From contig UQMK01000007.1 in NCBI GenBank assembly GCA_900542085.1, positions 18,382-82,381 on the forward strand: a stretch of DNA of 64,000 nt, given 5' to 3'. Position numbers and translations under genes: made by a program. How positions within the stretch are numbered: the stretch's first letter is position 1; each line of letters opens with the position of its first letter. The notes under the pieces were generated by a model, which ran no database searches, was not told where the DNA came from, and was given only the letters and a program-made list of their open reading frames with translations. Positions 51,999 through 59,750 of the stretch are shown here, in pieces. This DNA is from an uncultured Collinsella sp. GTDB taxonomy: Bacteria > Actinomycetota > Coriobacteriia > Coriobacteriales > Coriobacteriaceae.

Positions 51999-52883
51999 AT
52001 GTCCGATATCGATAATCTGGCCGGGGACACGCGTCCGATCGGCGTGTTCGACTCGGGCCTGGGTGGCTTAACGGTCGCGCGCGCGATCGCAACGGCGCTT
52101 CCGCACGAGTCCGTCTACTATTTCGGTGACACTAAACGCTGCCCTTATGGCACCCGCACCGAGGACGAGGTTCGCTCGTTTGCGCTGCAGGCGGGCCGCT
52201 GGCTATCGAGGCACGACGTTAAGATCATGGTCATCGCCTGTAACACGGCGACCGCCGCGGCCTTGCGTCTGGCTCAGCAAGTGCTCGACGTTCCCGTGAT
52301 CGGCGTGATCGCCCCGGGCGCACGCGCCGCCATCAACAGCACGCGTACGCGTCGCGTGGGCGTGCTCGCCACCAACCTCACCATTCGCTCGGGCGCCTAC
52401 ACGCGCGCCATCCAGGATTTGGATGCTGGTGTCGATGTGTATGGCTGCCCGGCTTCGAGCTTTGTCGAGGTCGTCGAGCACGAGCTCGCCTCGGGCGCGC
52501 ATCTGCAGGAGCAGTGGCTCGAGAACGAGGATATTTTTGATACGCCAGCCGTTCGCGCGCTGGTCGGCACCACAGTCGAGCCGCTGCACGATCGTGGCAT
52601 CGATACCGTGGTACTCGGCTGCACGCATTTCCCGCTGCTGGTGGGTCCCATCCGCCATGCGCTAGGACCCGGGGTGCGCGTGGTGAGCTCCGCCGAGGAG
52701 ACCACCCGCGAGCTGACCGATATCCTCACGCGCCGTGAGCAGCTGGCGGGCGATGCCGCCGAGCCACAGCATCGCTTTGCCACCACGTCTGACAACATTG
52801 CCGAGTTTGCGGTGGCGGGTAGCTTTATCTTTGGCCAGCCGCTTAAAAGCATCGAGCATGTCGATATCGACGAACTCGGTTAG
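51999..52883 (+). CDS. murI: Glutamate racemase
   Basis: 294 residues from ATG 51999 behind GGTGAGGT; an in-frame ATG at 51963 is less likely. MurI supplies D-glutamate for peptidoglycan by a two-cysteine, cofactor-free mechanism. IGVFDSGLGGLTVARAI with YFGDTKRCPYGTR opens the protein, VIACNTATAAALR holds the first Cys, and LGCTHFPLLVGPIRHALG the second. The insertion around LEQWLENEDIFDTPAV is normal variation. It fits the upstream murE. Confidence 0.95.
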   Translation: MSDIDNLAGDTRPIGVFDSGLGGLTVARAIATALPHESVYYFGDTKRCPYGTRTEDEVRSFALQAGRWLSRHDVKIMVIACNTATAAALRLAQQVLDVPVIGVIAPGARAAINSTRTRRVGVLATNLTIRSGAYTRAIQDLDAGVDVYGCPASSFVEVVEHELASGAHLQEQWLENEDIFDTPAVRALVGTTVEPLHDRGIDTVVLGCTHFPLLVGPIRHALGPGVRVVSSAEETTRELTDILTRREQLAGDAAEPQHRFATTSDNIAEFAVAGSFIFGQPLKSIEHVDIDELG

Positions 52884-52936
52884 GCTCGCAATGTCGCCGG
52901 AGGCTTCGCCACATCTTTTGCCGAAAGGATAGTTCC

Positions 52937-53662
52937 ATGGAATACATGCAGGTTAACCGCGCCAACGGCCGCGCCGCCAACGAGCTGCGCCCCGTTAAGC
53001 TCACCCGCGGCGTCATGAAGCACGCCCACGGCTCGTGCCTGGCCGAGTTCGGCGACACGCGCGTACTGTGCGCCGCCACCATCGAGGAGGGTGTGCCTGG
53101 TTGGCGCAAGGGCGCCAAGGCCGGCTGGGTAACGGCGGAATATGCGATGCTACCGGCCTCGACCGGTAAACGCTGCAAGCGCGAGCATGCCAACCGCAAG
53201 GGCCGCTCCATGGAGATCGAGCGGCTTATCGGCCGCAGCCTGCGTACCGTCGTCAATATGAAGGCGCTCGGCGAGTACACCGTTACCGTCGACTGCGATG
53301 TGATCCAGGCCGATGGCGGCACGCGTACGGCGAGCATTACCGGCGCCTGGGTGGCGCTGCACGACGCCCTTGCCATGTGGGTCGAGGCGGGCAAACTCGA
53401 GCGCATCCCGCTCACGGGCCAGGTTGCCGCCATTTCCATGGGCGTCGTCGACGGCAATACCCTGCTCGACTTGGATTATTCCGAGGACAGCCACGCCGAG
53501 GTCGACATGAACCTCGTCGCCACCGATTCTGGTGAGATGATCGAACTCCAGGGTACCGGCGAGCAGGCGCCCTTCGACCGCAAGCGTCTCAACGCCCTGC
53601 TCGACCTGGGCGATAAGGGTATCGCCGAGCTCATCGAGCTTCAGCGCCAAGCCCTCGCCTAA
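52937..53662 (+). CDS. rph: Ribonuclease PH
   Basis: 241 residues, ATG 52937 behind GAAAGG. Rph trims tRNA 3' ends by phosphorolysis. NELRPVKLTRGVMKHAHGSCLAEFGDTRVLC, the RNA-binding WVTAEYAMLPASTGKR block, IERLIGRSLRTVVNM and the phosphate site region DCDVIQADGGTRTASITGA are complete. rdgB follows in the usual rph-rdgB order, but a 53-bp repeat with terminator shape starts at its stop codon. Confidence 0.96.
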   Translation: MEYMQVNRANGRAANELRPVKLTRGVMKHAHGSCLAEFGDTRVLCAATIEEGVPGWRKGAKAGWVTAEYAMLPASTGKRCKREHANRKGRSMEIERLIGRSLRTVVNMKALGEYTVTVDCDVIQADGGTRTASITGAWVALHDALAMWVEAGKLERIPLTGQVAAISMGVVDGNTLLDLDYSEDSHAEVDMNLVATDSGEMIELQGTGEQAPFDRKRLNALLDLGDKGIAELIELQRQALA

Positions 53663-53713
53663 CCTGCCAAAAAGGGACAGGTTTATTTTGGCAGGTTTTA
53701 TCTGGGAAAACGT
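53661..53713 (+). repeat. Compound 33-nt hairpin + tail repeat, copy 3
   Basis: CCTGCCAAAA/TTTTGGCAGG perfect stem with AGGGACAGG in the loop, then TTTTATCTGGGAAAACG. It starts at the rph stop codon. Same unit as 22171 (reverse) and 27054. Confidence 0.85.
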
Positions 53714-53808
53714 CGAAGTATAAGACTGCCGTTGATTGAGACGGGAGAGAGGCCGAAGTCCTCGTCGTCCTCAACTCGGCATTGCTATAGAGACAAAGGA
53801 GGCCAGCT

Positions 53809-54450
53809 ATGGCACTTGAGAAGATTGACATCGACACTCTCGACCCGGCGGCGACCATCGTCGTGGCAACCGGCAACGCCCATAAGCTCACCGAGATCGA
53901 GGCCATTTTGGGCAAGGTCATGCCCGAGGTGCGCTTTGTGGCGCTCGGTCAGCTGGGCGATTTTGAGGACCCCGAGGAAAACGGCACGACGTTTTTGGAG
54001 AACGCCATCATCAAGGCGCAGGCTGCCGTTGAGGAGACGGGCCTTATGGCCATCGCCGACGATTCTGGCTTGGTCGTCGACGCGCTGGACGGCGAGCCGG
54101 GCGTGTATAGCGCGCGCTATGCGGGCGTGCATGGCGACGATGCCGCCAACAACGCCAAGCTTCTCGTTAACCTGGAAGGCGTGGCAGACGAGGATCGTAC
54201 CGCGCGCTTTATGAGCGTCGTCGCGCTTATCGATACGGACGGCCTGGTCACCTATGGCGAGGGCGCCTGCGAGGGCGTTATCGCGCACGAGGGCCGCGGC
54301 GATCACGGCTTTGGCTACGACCCGCTGTTCCTGCCGGTCGATACGCCGGGCAAGACCATGGCCGAGCTCACGACGGACGAGAAGAACGCCATCAGCCATC
54401 GTTTCCATGCGCTCGAGCATCTGTCCGCTAAGCTGACGGGCGAGGAGTAG
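53809..54450 (+). CDS. rdgB: XTP/dITP diphosphatase (RdgB/HAM1)
   Basis: 213 residues, ATG 53809 behind AAAGGAGGCC. It removes non-canonical purine nucleotides. VVATGNAHKLTEIEAIL, NGTTFLENAIIKAQA, IADDSGLVVDALDGEPGVYSARYAG and GFGYDPLFLP match the family from end to end, with an ending in FHALEHLSAKL. dtd begins 4 bases after its stop codon. Confidence 0.95.
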   Translation: MALEKIDIDTLDPAATIVVATGNAHKLTEIEAILGKVMPEVRFVALGQLGDFEDPEENGTTFLENAIIKAQAAVEETGLMAIADDSGLVVDALDGEPGVYSARYAGVHGDDAANNAKLLVNLEGVADEDRTARFMSVVALIDTDGLVTYGEGACEGVIAHEGRGDHGFGYDPLFLPVDTPGKTMAELTTDEKNAISHRFHALEHLSAKLTGEE

Positions 54451-54453
54451 GCC

Positions 54454-54900
54454 GTGCGTGCGGTGGTACAGCGCGTGCTCAACGCCGGCGTGACAGTCGA
54501 CGGCGAGTGCGTGGGCCGTATTGGACGCGGCTACCTGGTGCTGCTGGGCGTGGGCCACGGCGACACACGCGCCGAAGCCGACAAGCTGTGGGGCAAGCTC
54601 CGCGGGCTGCGTATCAACGAGGATGAGAACGGCAAGACCAACTTGGCGCTGGCGGATGTCGACGGCGAGGTGCTCGTGGTGTCGCAGTTCACGCTGTTTG
54701 CCGACTGCCGCCACGGCCGCCGTCCGTCGTTTACGGACGCCGGCGCGCCCGATGTCGCTAACGAACTTTACGAGTACTTTCTGACACTCGTCGCTCAGGA
54801 CGTTGAGCATGTGGCGCACGGTATCTTTGGCGCCGATATGAAGGTCGACCTGGTCAACGACGGTCCGTTCACCATCGTCCTCGACACCGATAGTCTGTAA
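54454..54900 (+). CDS. dtd: D-aminoacyl-tRNA deacylase
   Basis: 148 residues from GTG 54454. Dtd frees tRNAs charged with D-amino acids. MRAVVQRVLNAGVTVDGE is the start block, SQFTLFADCRHGRRPSF the catalytic region (family Ser-Gln-Phe-Thr), and FGADMKVDLVNDGPFTIVLD contains the Gly-cis-Pro equivalent. The ribosome site is inside the rdgB end (GAGGAGTAG), so the two are coupled. An AGTCAATTTGGGA repeat follows the stop codon. Confidence 0.94.
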   Translation: MRAVVQRVLNAGVTVDGECVGRIGRGYLVLLGVGHGDTRAEADKLWGKLRGLRINEDENGKTNLALADVDGEVLVVSQFTLFADCRHGRRPSFTDAGAPDVANELYEYFLTLVAQDVEHVAHGIFGADMKVDLVNDGPFTIVLDTDSL

Positions 54901-54915
54901 GTAGTCAATTTGGGA
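54901..54915 (+). repeat. AGTCAATTTGGGA-family repeat
   Basis: GTAGTCAATTTGGGA directly after the dtd stop codon, identical to the minus-strand copy at 41202-41216. CCGGGCTTTTTTAGC follows and could help termination. Confidence 0.5.
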
Positions 54916-54933
54916 CCGGGCTTTTTTAGCTGC

Positions 54934-54963
54934 TTGCGTATGGCTGCAACAGGGTGCTATAGT
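54934..54963 (+). promoter_or_regulatory. Promoter before veg-ispE
   Basis: TTGCGT at 54934-54939, 18-base spacing, TATAGT at 54958-54963. A short AGGGG-TATTAT-CCCCT hairpin with five T (54984-55003) lies between it and the gene and may act as a weak attenuator. Confidence 0.55.
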
Positions 54964-55030
54964 ATTAGAGTTTTGTCTATCTTAGGGGTATTATCCCCTT
55001 TTTGAATTGCACCCTCTGGAGGCCCTATTC

Positions 55031-55327
55031 ATGGAAGAGATGGAAGTCAATCACGTCGACGACATCCACGAGAAGCTGACCGATATGGTGGGCGATCGCG
55101 TCAAGGTTAAGGCCAACATGGGCCGTACCCGCGTCATCGAGCGCATGGGCACCATCAAGAGCGTCCACCCCGCCGTCTTTATCGTTGAGGTTGACGAGCG
55201 TCGCGGCCGCAAATCGCGTCAGTCCTACCAGTACATCGATGTCCTTACCGGCCAGGTCGAACTGTTCGACCCCGAGAGCGGCGAACATATCTTTACCCCG
55301 CTCGGCAACCAGCTCGAGGAGCACTAA
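55031..55327 (+). CDS. veg: Veg-family protein (DUF1021)
   Basis: 98 residues from ATG 55031 behind CTGGAGG. VKVKANMGRTRVIERMGTIK, HPAVFIVEVDERRGR and RQSYQYIDVLTGQVEL match the small Veg family. In Bacillus subtilis Veg influences biofilm formation; its biochemical action is not settled. As there, it stands directly before ispE (2 bases), a conserved pairing. Confidence 0.88.
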   Translation: MEEMEVNHVDDIHEKLTDMVGDRVKVKANMGRTRVIERMGTIKSVHPAVFIVEVDERRGRKSRQSYQYIDVLTGQVELFDPESGEHIFTPLGNQLEEH

Positions 55328-55329
55328 CG

Positions 55330-56226
55330 GTGACCGATCGGTCCCTCATCCTTACCGCGCCGGCAAAGATTAACCTCTATCTGGGGGTTCATACCGAGCG
55401 CGACGCCCGCGGCTATCACAGGGTCGATTCCCTGATGGCAGCCGTCGGTCTAGCCGATACCGTGACGGTCACGCCGGCGCAGGCGTTGACCGTCCAGACG
55501 GTTCCGGCATCCGATTTTCCCATGCAAAAAAATACGGCCTATCGGGCGGCAATCGCTATGGCCGAGCATTACGGTCGCGATGCCAACGTGTGCGTGACGA
55601 TCGAAAAGCGTATCCCGCTGTGCGCCGGCCTGGGAGGCCCCTCGACGGATGCCGCCGCGGTCATCGTTGCCTTGGCCGAGCTGTGGGGTATCGACCGCGC
55701 CGACCCCGCGCTCGATGACATCGCTCGCGGTATCGGCGCCGACGTGCCGTTCTTTTTGCACACGAGTCCCGCATTCTACGTCGGCGGGGGAGATGTGCTG
55801 GCAGCTGAGTATCCTGTGCTTCCGGCGACACCTGTCGTATTGGTCAAACCGCACGAGACGAGCGTTTCAACGGTTGAAGCGTATCGACGATTTGATGAGA
55901 GCCCGGTGCCCGCGGACAAACCCGATGCGATTGCTTCTGTCTTACGCGCCGGCGATGCCGAGGCGGCATATGCGCTCGTTCATAACAATCTGGGCGTCAT
56001 ATCCGCGCAGATGGAGCCGCGGATCCAGGCGGTTCTCGACTGGCTGCGCGCACAGGAGGGAACCGTTGCCGTGGACGTGTGCGGTTCGGGTGCCTGCTCG
56101 TTTGCCATTTGCGCTACCGTCGCTGCAGCAGCCCATCTTGCGGGAGCTGCCCAGCAAAATGGCTGGTGGGCCTGCGCGACTGAGCTTATTCCCAACACGG
56201 TTCAAATCGACGCGCCAAAGAAATAA
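55330..56226 (+). CDS. ispE: 4-(cytidine-5'-diphospho)-2-C-methyl-D-erythritol kinase
   Basis: 298 residues from GTG 55330. IspE phosphorylates CDP-methylerythritol in the MEP route to isoprenoids. TAPAKINLYLGVHTERDARGYH is the N-terminal block, KRIPLCAGLGGPSTDAAAVI the GHMP ATP loop (Pro-Ser-Thr in place of the usual Gly-Ser-Ser), and CGSGACSFAI the C-terminal GHMP motif. It follows veg closely. The tRNA-Pro gene starts 49 bases downstream. Confidence 0.92.
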   Translation: MTDRSLILTAPAKINLYLGVHTERDARGYHRVDSLMAAVGLADTVTVTPAQALTVQTVPASDFPMQKNTAYRAAIAMAEHYGRDANVCVTIEKRIPLCAGLGGPSTDAAAVIVALAELWGIDRADPALDDIARGIGADVPFFLHTSPAFYVGGGDVLAAEYPVLPATPVVLVKPHETSVSTVEAYRRFDESPVPADKPDAIASVLRAGDAEAAYALVHNNLGVISAQMEPRIQAVLDWLRAQEGTVAVDVCGSGACSFAICATVAAAAHLAGAAQQNGWWACATELIPNTVQIDAPKK

Positions 56227-56275
56227 AAATTTCTCTAGCACGCGGCGAAAATCTTTGTTACTATAGTCGAGCTAA

Positions 56276-56352
56276 CGGGTTGTGGCTCAGTTTGGTAGAG
56301 CACTGCGTTCGGGACGCAGGGGTCGCTGGTTCAAATCCAGTCAACCCGACCA
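56276..56352 (+). tRNA. tRNA-Pro (CGG anticodon)
   Basis: Acceptor CGGGTTG/CAACCCG, D-arm GCTC/GAGC, anticodon stem CTGCG/CGCAG with loop TTCGGGA (anticodon CGG), T-arm GCTGG-TTCAAAT-CCAGT, discriminator A and encoded CCA. Confidence 0.97.
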
Positions 56353-56362
56353 GAGCATGAGG

Positions 56363-56391
56363 AGGGACCGCTTCTTGCGGTCCCTTTTTTT
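56363..56391 (+). terminator. Terminator of tRNA-Pro
   Basis: AGGGACCGC-TTCTT-GCGGTCCCT followed by TTTTTT. Confidence 0.93.
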
Positions 56392-56464
56392 AGCTATTGT
56401 TGTGATACCGCGACACCCGCGGTATACTCATTCGAGCTTGTCTCGCTGTATTGTGGAGGTCTAC

Positions 56465-56740
56465 ATGTTTGGACTGAAGGCTCCTGAGCTCATCATTATT
56501 CTCGTCGTTGTCTTGATCATCTTCGGACCTAAGAACCTGCCGAAGCTCGGCAAGTCTCTCGGCTCTACCGTCAAGAATATCCGCGAGGGTATGGAGGGCG
56601 ACGATAAGGGCGAAACCAAGCAGGCCGAGGACGTTGTGGTCGAGGAGTCCAAGGAGGACAAGGAGATCGCAGAGCTCGAGGCCAAGCTCGCTGCTGCCAA
56701 GAAAAAGCAGGCAGAGGACAGCGACGCGGACGCAGAGTAG
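56465..56740 (+). CDS. tatA: Sec-independent (Tat) translocase subunit TatA
   Basis: 91 residues from ATG 56465 behind GTGGAGG. A single N-terminal helix (PELIIILVVVLIIFG) is followed by PKNLPKLGKSLGSTVKNIREG, the amphipathic helix of TatA, and an acidic-basic tail with a possible coiled coil (ELEAKLAAAKKKQ). TatA forms the pore for folded, twin-arginine substrates. The window's only clear twin-arginine candidate is the broken sulfotransferase at 14239. No tatC is nearby. Confidence 0.93.
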   Translation: MFGLKAPELIIILVVVLIIFGPKNLPKLGKSLGSTVKNIREGMEGDDKGETKQAEDVVVEESKEDKEIAELEAKLAAAKKKQAEDSDADAE

Positions 56741-56765
56741 TCCCATCCCTTTGGGGTGAGCACCT

Positions 56766-56798
56766 GACCGGCTTGCCCGCAGGCTAGCCGGTCTTTTT
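56766..56798 (+). terminator. Intrinsic terminator after tatA
   Basis: GACCGGCT pairs with AGCCGGTC across a 12-base loop, then TTTTT. Confidence 0.9.
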
Positions 56799-56846
56799 CG
56801 TTTTGTTGACAGTTGATCGTTACATCATAGTTGGGGAGATATCCGT

Positions 56847-57317
56847 ATGGACGCAAGCCAGATCGTACTGACCGCTGAGGGCCGCCAGAAGCTCGTCGAG
56901 GAGCTCGCTTGGCGTGAGGGCGATTACGCCAAGGAGATCGTCGAGGACATCAAGGAAGCCCGCGCGTTTGGCGACCTTTCGGAGAACTCCGAGTACGATG
57001 CCGCCAAGGACAAGCAGGCCCAGAATGCTGCTCGCATTGCCGAGATTCAGGCTATTCTCGCCAACGCTCAGGTTGCTGCCACCACGGGCGATCTGACCGT
57101 CTCCATCGGTTCCACCGTTTCTCTGATCGATCCCAACGGTGAGGTCATGGAAGTCACGCTCGTCGGTACCACCGAGACCAACTCGCTCGAGCACAAGATC
57201 TCCAACGAGTCTCCGGTCGGCCACGCCATTATCGGTCACGGCGAGGGCGACTCCGTCGAGGTCGTTACGCCTTCTGGCAAGACCCGCGTCTACACCATCG
57301 CAAAGATCGCACGCTAG
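56847..57317 (+). CDS. greA: Transcription elongation factor GreA
   Basis: 156 residues, ATG 56847 behind TGGGGAGA. Coiled-coil N-domain (LTAEGRQKLVEELAWREG...EDIKEARAFGDLSENSEYDAAKDKQA) with the acidic tip DLSENSEYD that enters the RNA polymerase channel, and the C-domain VTLVGTTETNSLEHKISNESPVGHAIIGHGEGD. It rescues stalled polymerase by stimulating RNA cleavage. The loop before the tip matches GreA rather than GreB. Confidence 0.96.
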   Translation: MDASQIVLTAEGRQKLVEELAWREGDYAKEIVEDIKEARAFGDLSENSEYDAAKDKQAQNAARIAEIQAILANAQVAATTGDLTVSIGSTVSLIDPNGEVMEVTLVGTTETNSLEHKISNESPVGHAIIGHGEGDSVEVVTPSGKTRVYTIAKIAR

Positions 57318-57345
57318 ACCACGGTCCCGCGTAAAGGTATGTTTT

Positions 57346-57378
57346 CGCTCCCTGGGACCGAATCCTGGGGAGCGTTTT
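57346..57378 (+). terminator. Hairpin between greA and lysS
   Basis: CGCTCCC pairs with GGGAGCG across a 15-base loop, followed by TTTTAG. It leaves only 19 bases to the lysS start, so it may be a partial terminator. Confidence 0.6.
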
Positions 57379-57396
57379 AGTTTGAGGAGCTAACTT

Positions 57397-59361
57397 ATGG
57401 CAGAGAACCAGAACGTCGCCGATCAGGCCTCGACGCTCAACGACGAGCGCGCCACGCGTCTGGCAAAGCGCGCCGCCCTGTTCGAGGCGGGCCAGAACCC
57501 CTATCCCGAGCACTCCGAGATCGAGGACTATGTCGTCGACATTGAGGCCAAATATGCCGATCTTGCCGATGGCGAGGATACTGAGGACGTCGTGAAGATC
57601 GGCGGCCGCGTGGTCGCCAAGCGCGGTCAGGGCAAGATCATGTTTATCGTCGTGCGCGACGCTACCGCCGAGATTCAGCTGTTCTGCCGCATCAACGACA
57701 TGGACGAGGCAGCTTGGAATACGCTCAAGGCTCTCGACCTTGGCGATATCCTGGGCGTGACCGGCGTGGTTGTTCGCACCAAGCGCGGCCAGCTCTCCGT
57801 TGCCCCCAAGAGCGCGACGCTGCTCTCCAAGGCCGTTCGCCCGCTGCCCGAGAAGTTCCACGGCCTCTCCGACAAGGAGACCCGCTATCGTCAGCGCTAT
57901 GTCGACCTGATTGCCAACGACGATGTTCGCGAGACCTTCCGCAAGCGCTCGCAGATTCTCTCCACCTTCCGCCGCTTCATGGAATCTGACGGCTACATGG
58001 AGGTCGAGACCCCCATCCTGCAGACCATTCAGGGCGGCGCTACGGCCAAGCCGTTCATCACGCACTTCAACGCGCTCGATCAGGAGTGCTACCTGCGCAT
58101 TGCTACCGAGCTGCACCTCAAGCGCTGCATCGTCGGTGGCTTTGAGCGCGTCTTCGAGATCGGCCGCATCTTCCGCAACGAGGGTATGGACCTCACCCAC
58201 AACCCCGAGTTCACCACGATGGAGGCCTACCGTGCCTTCTCCGACCTCGAGGGCATGAAGGCGCTCGCCCAGGGTGTCATCAAGGCTGCCAACAAGGCCA
58301 TCGGCAACCCCGAGGTCATTGAGTACCAGGGTCAGACCATCGATCTTTCCGGTGAGTGGGCAAGCCGTCCCATGACCGACATCGTCTCGAACGTGCTCGG
58401 CAAGCAGGTCACCATCGACACGCCGGTCGAGGAGCTTGCCGCCGCCGCACGCGAGAAGGGTCTGGAGATTAAGCCCGAGTGGACTGCTGGCAAGATCATC
58501 GCCGAGATTTACGATGAGCTGGGCGAGGACACCATCGTCAACCCGACCTTCGTATGCGATTACCCCATCGAGGTCAGCCCGCTTGCCAAGCGTTTTGAGA
58601 ACGATCCGCGCCTGACGCACCGCTTTGAGCTGGTCATCGCCGGCCACGAGTACGCCAACGCATTCTCCGAGCTCAACGACCCGGTCGACCAGGCCGAGCG
58701 CTTTGCCGCCCAGATGGCCGAGAAGGCCGGCGGCGACGACGAGGCTATGGAGTACGACGAGGACTACGTACGCGCCCTCGAGTACGGTATGCCTCCCGCG
58801 GGCGGCATCGGCATCGGTATCGATCGCGTGGTCATGCTGCTCACCAACCAGGCTTCCATTCGCGACGTCCTGCTGTTCCCGCACATGAAGCCCGAGAAGG
58901 GTTTCCAGTCCGGTGCCGCCGCTGCCAAGGCTGCCGAGGCCGGCAACGCCGCAAGCCCGTTCGTTAAGTCGCTTAAGCCCACGCTCGATTACTCCAAGAT
59001 CGCCGTTGAGCCGCTGTTCGAGGAGTTCGTCGACTTCGATACCTTCTCCAAGAGCGATTTCCGCGCTGTGAAGGTCAAGGCATGCGAGGCCGTCAAGAAG
59101 TCCAAGAAGCTGCTGAACTTTACGCTCGACGACGGTACCGGTACCGACCGCACCATCCTCTCCGGTATTCACGCTTATTACGAGCCCGAGGACCTGGTCG
59201 GCAAGACCTTGCTCGCCATCACCAACCTGCCTCCGCGCAAGATGATGGGTATTCCCAGCTGCGGTATGCTGATCAGCGCCATCCACGAGGAGGAGGGCGA
59301 GGAGCGCCTCAACCTGATCCAGCTCGACGCTTCCATCCCCGCCGGCGCAAAGATGTACTAA
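57397..59361 (+). CDS. lysS: Lysyl-tRNA synthetase (class II) with C-terminal Trbp111-like domain
   Basis: 654 residues, ATG 57397 behind GAGGAGC. The anticodon-binding OB fold (about 55-150) has IGGRVVAKRGQGKIMFIVVRD. The catalytic core has RYVDLIANDDVRETFRKRS, FEIGRIFRNEGMDLTHNPEFT (motif 2) and GGIGIGIDRVVMLL (motif 3). From about 545 a second OB domain follows (DFRAVKVKACEAVKKSKKLL, then GKTLLAITNLPPRKMMGIPSCGM), the structure-specific tRNA-binding domain usually found on methionyl-tRNA synthetase or alone. It should raise tRNA affinity. The typical enzyme has about 500 residues. Confidence 0.94.
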   Translation: MAENQNVADQASTLNDERATRLAKRAALFEAGQNPYPEHSEIEDYVVDIEAKYADLADGEDTEDVVKIGGRVVAKRGQGKIMFIVVRDATAEIQLFCRINDMDEAAWNTLKALDLGDILGVTGVVVRTKRGQLSVAPKSATLLSKAVRPLPEKFHGLSDKETRYRQRYVDLIANDDVRETFRKRSQILSTFRRFMESDGYMEVETPILQTIQGGATAKPFITHFNALDQECYLRIATELHLKRCIVGGFERVFEIGRIFRNEGMDLTHNPEFTTMEAYRAFSDLEGMKALAQGVIKAANKAIGNPEVIEYQGQTIDLSGEWASRPMTDIVSNVLGKQVTIDTPVEELAAAAREKGLEIKPEWTAGKIIAEIYDELGEDTIVNPTFVCDYPIEVSPLAKRFENDPRLTHRFELVIAGHEYANAFSELNDPVDQAERFAAQMAEKAGGDDEAMEYDEDYVRALEYGMPPAGGIGIGIDRVVMLLTNQASIRDVLLFPHMKPEKGFQSGAAAAKAAEAGNAASPFVKSLKPTLDYSKIAVEPLFEEFVDFDTFSKSDFRAVKVKACEAVKKSKKLLNFTLDDGTGTDRTILSGIHAYYEPEDLVGKTLLAITNLPPRKMMGIPSCGMLISAIHEEEGEERLNLIQLDASIPAGAKMY

Positions 59362-59364
59362 CTA

Positions 59365-59392
59365 GTTACGCGGTTTTACCAAACCGCGTAAC
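59365..59392 (+). terminator. Hairpin after lysS
   Basis: GTTACGCGGTTT-TACC-AAACCGCGTAAC, a perfect 12-bp stem directly after the stop codon, without a T-run. Confidence 0.6.
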
Positions 59393-59405
59393 GGCTCGAC
59401 GCTGC

Positions 59406-59504
59406 GCGGGCCGCATTTGGACAATCTGACGTTCAACTTCAAGGGCGCGACCAGAAGGTCAGCGCCCTTTCGTTTCACGTCACCTTGTCACAAATGCGGC
59501 CCGC
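59406..59504. repeat. 99-bp nested palindrome
   Basis: Outer arms GCGGGCCGCATTTG (59406-59419) and its exact complement (59491-59504), extended by GACAA/TTGTC with one bulge, enclose AGGGCGC/GCGCCCT (59442-59468) with an inner ACC/GGT. It lies in the 389-bp gap between lysS and the ThrE-type gene. The rest of that gap shows no credible gene. Confidence 0.75.
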
Positions 59505-59750
59505 TCGCTGACTTATGCTCAACCTATGGTGTCATCTCGCCCCAAAAGGACCTTGCTCGCTCTGGCGGGTTTTCGCTGTCGGTGCCATAGCATCGGCGTT
59601 GCCTTGGCCGTCAATAGTCATTGGGGGCGTTCTCAAACGACTACCCAACGGCTATTGCACACATGGCTCGCATGACAGCCGTCTCTTTTATGTTTCCTTT
59701 AGCCGTCGCTGTCTAGGATGGGGGTTAGTCGATAGGAAGGGAGCACCGGG

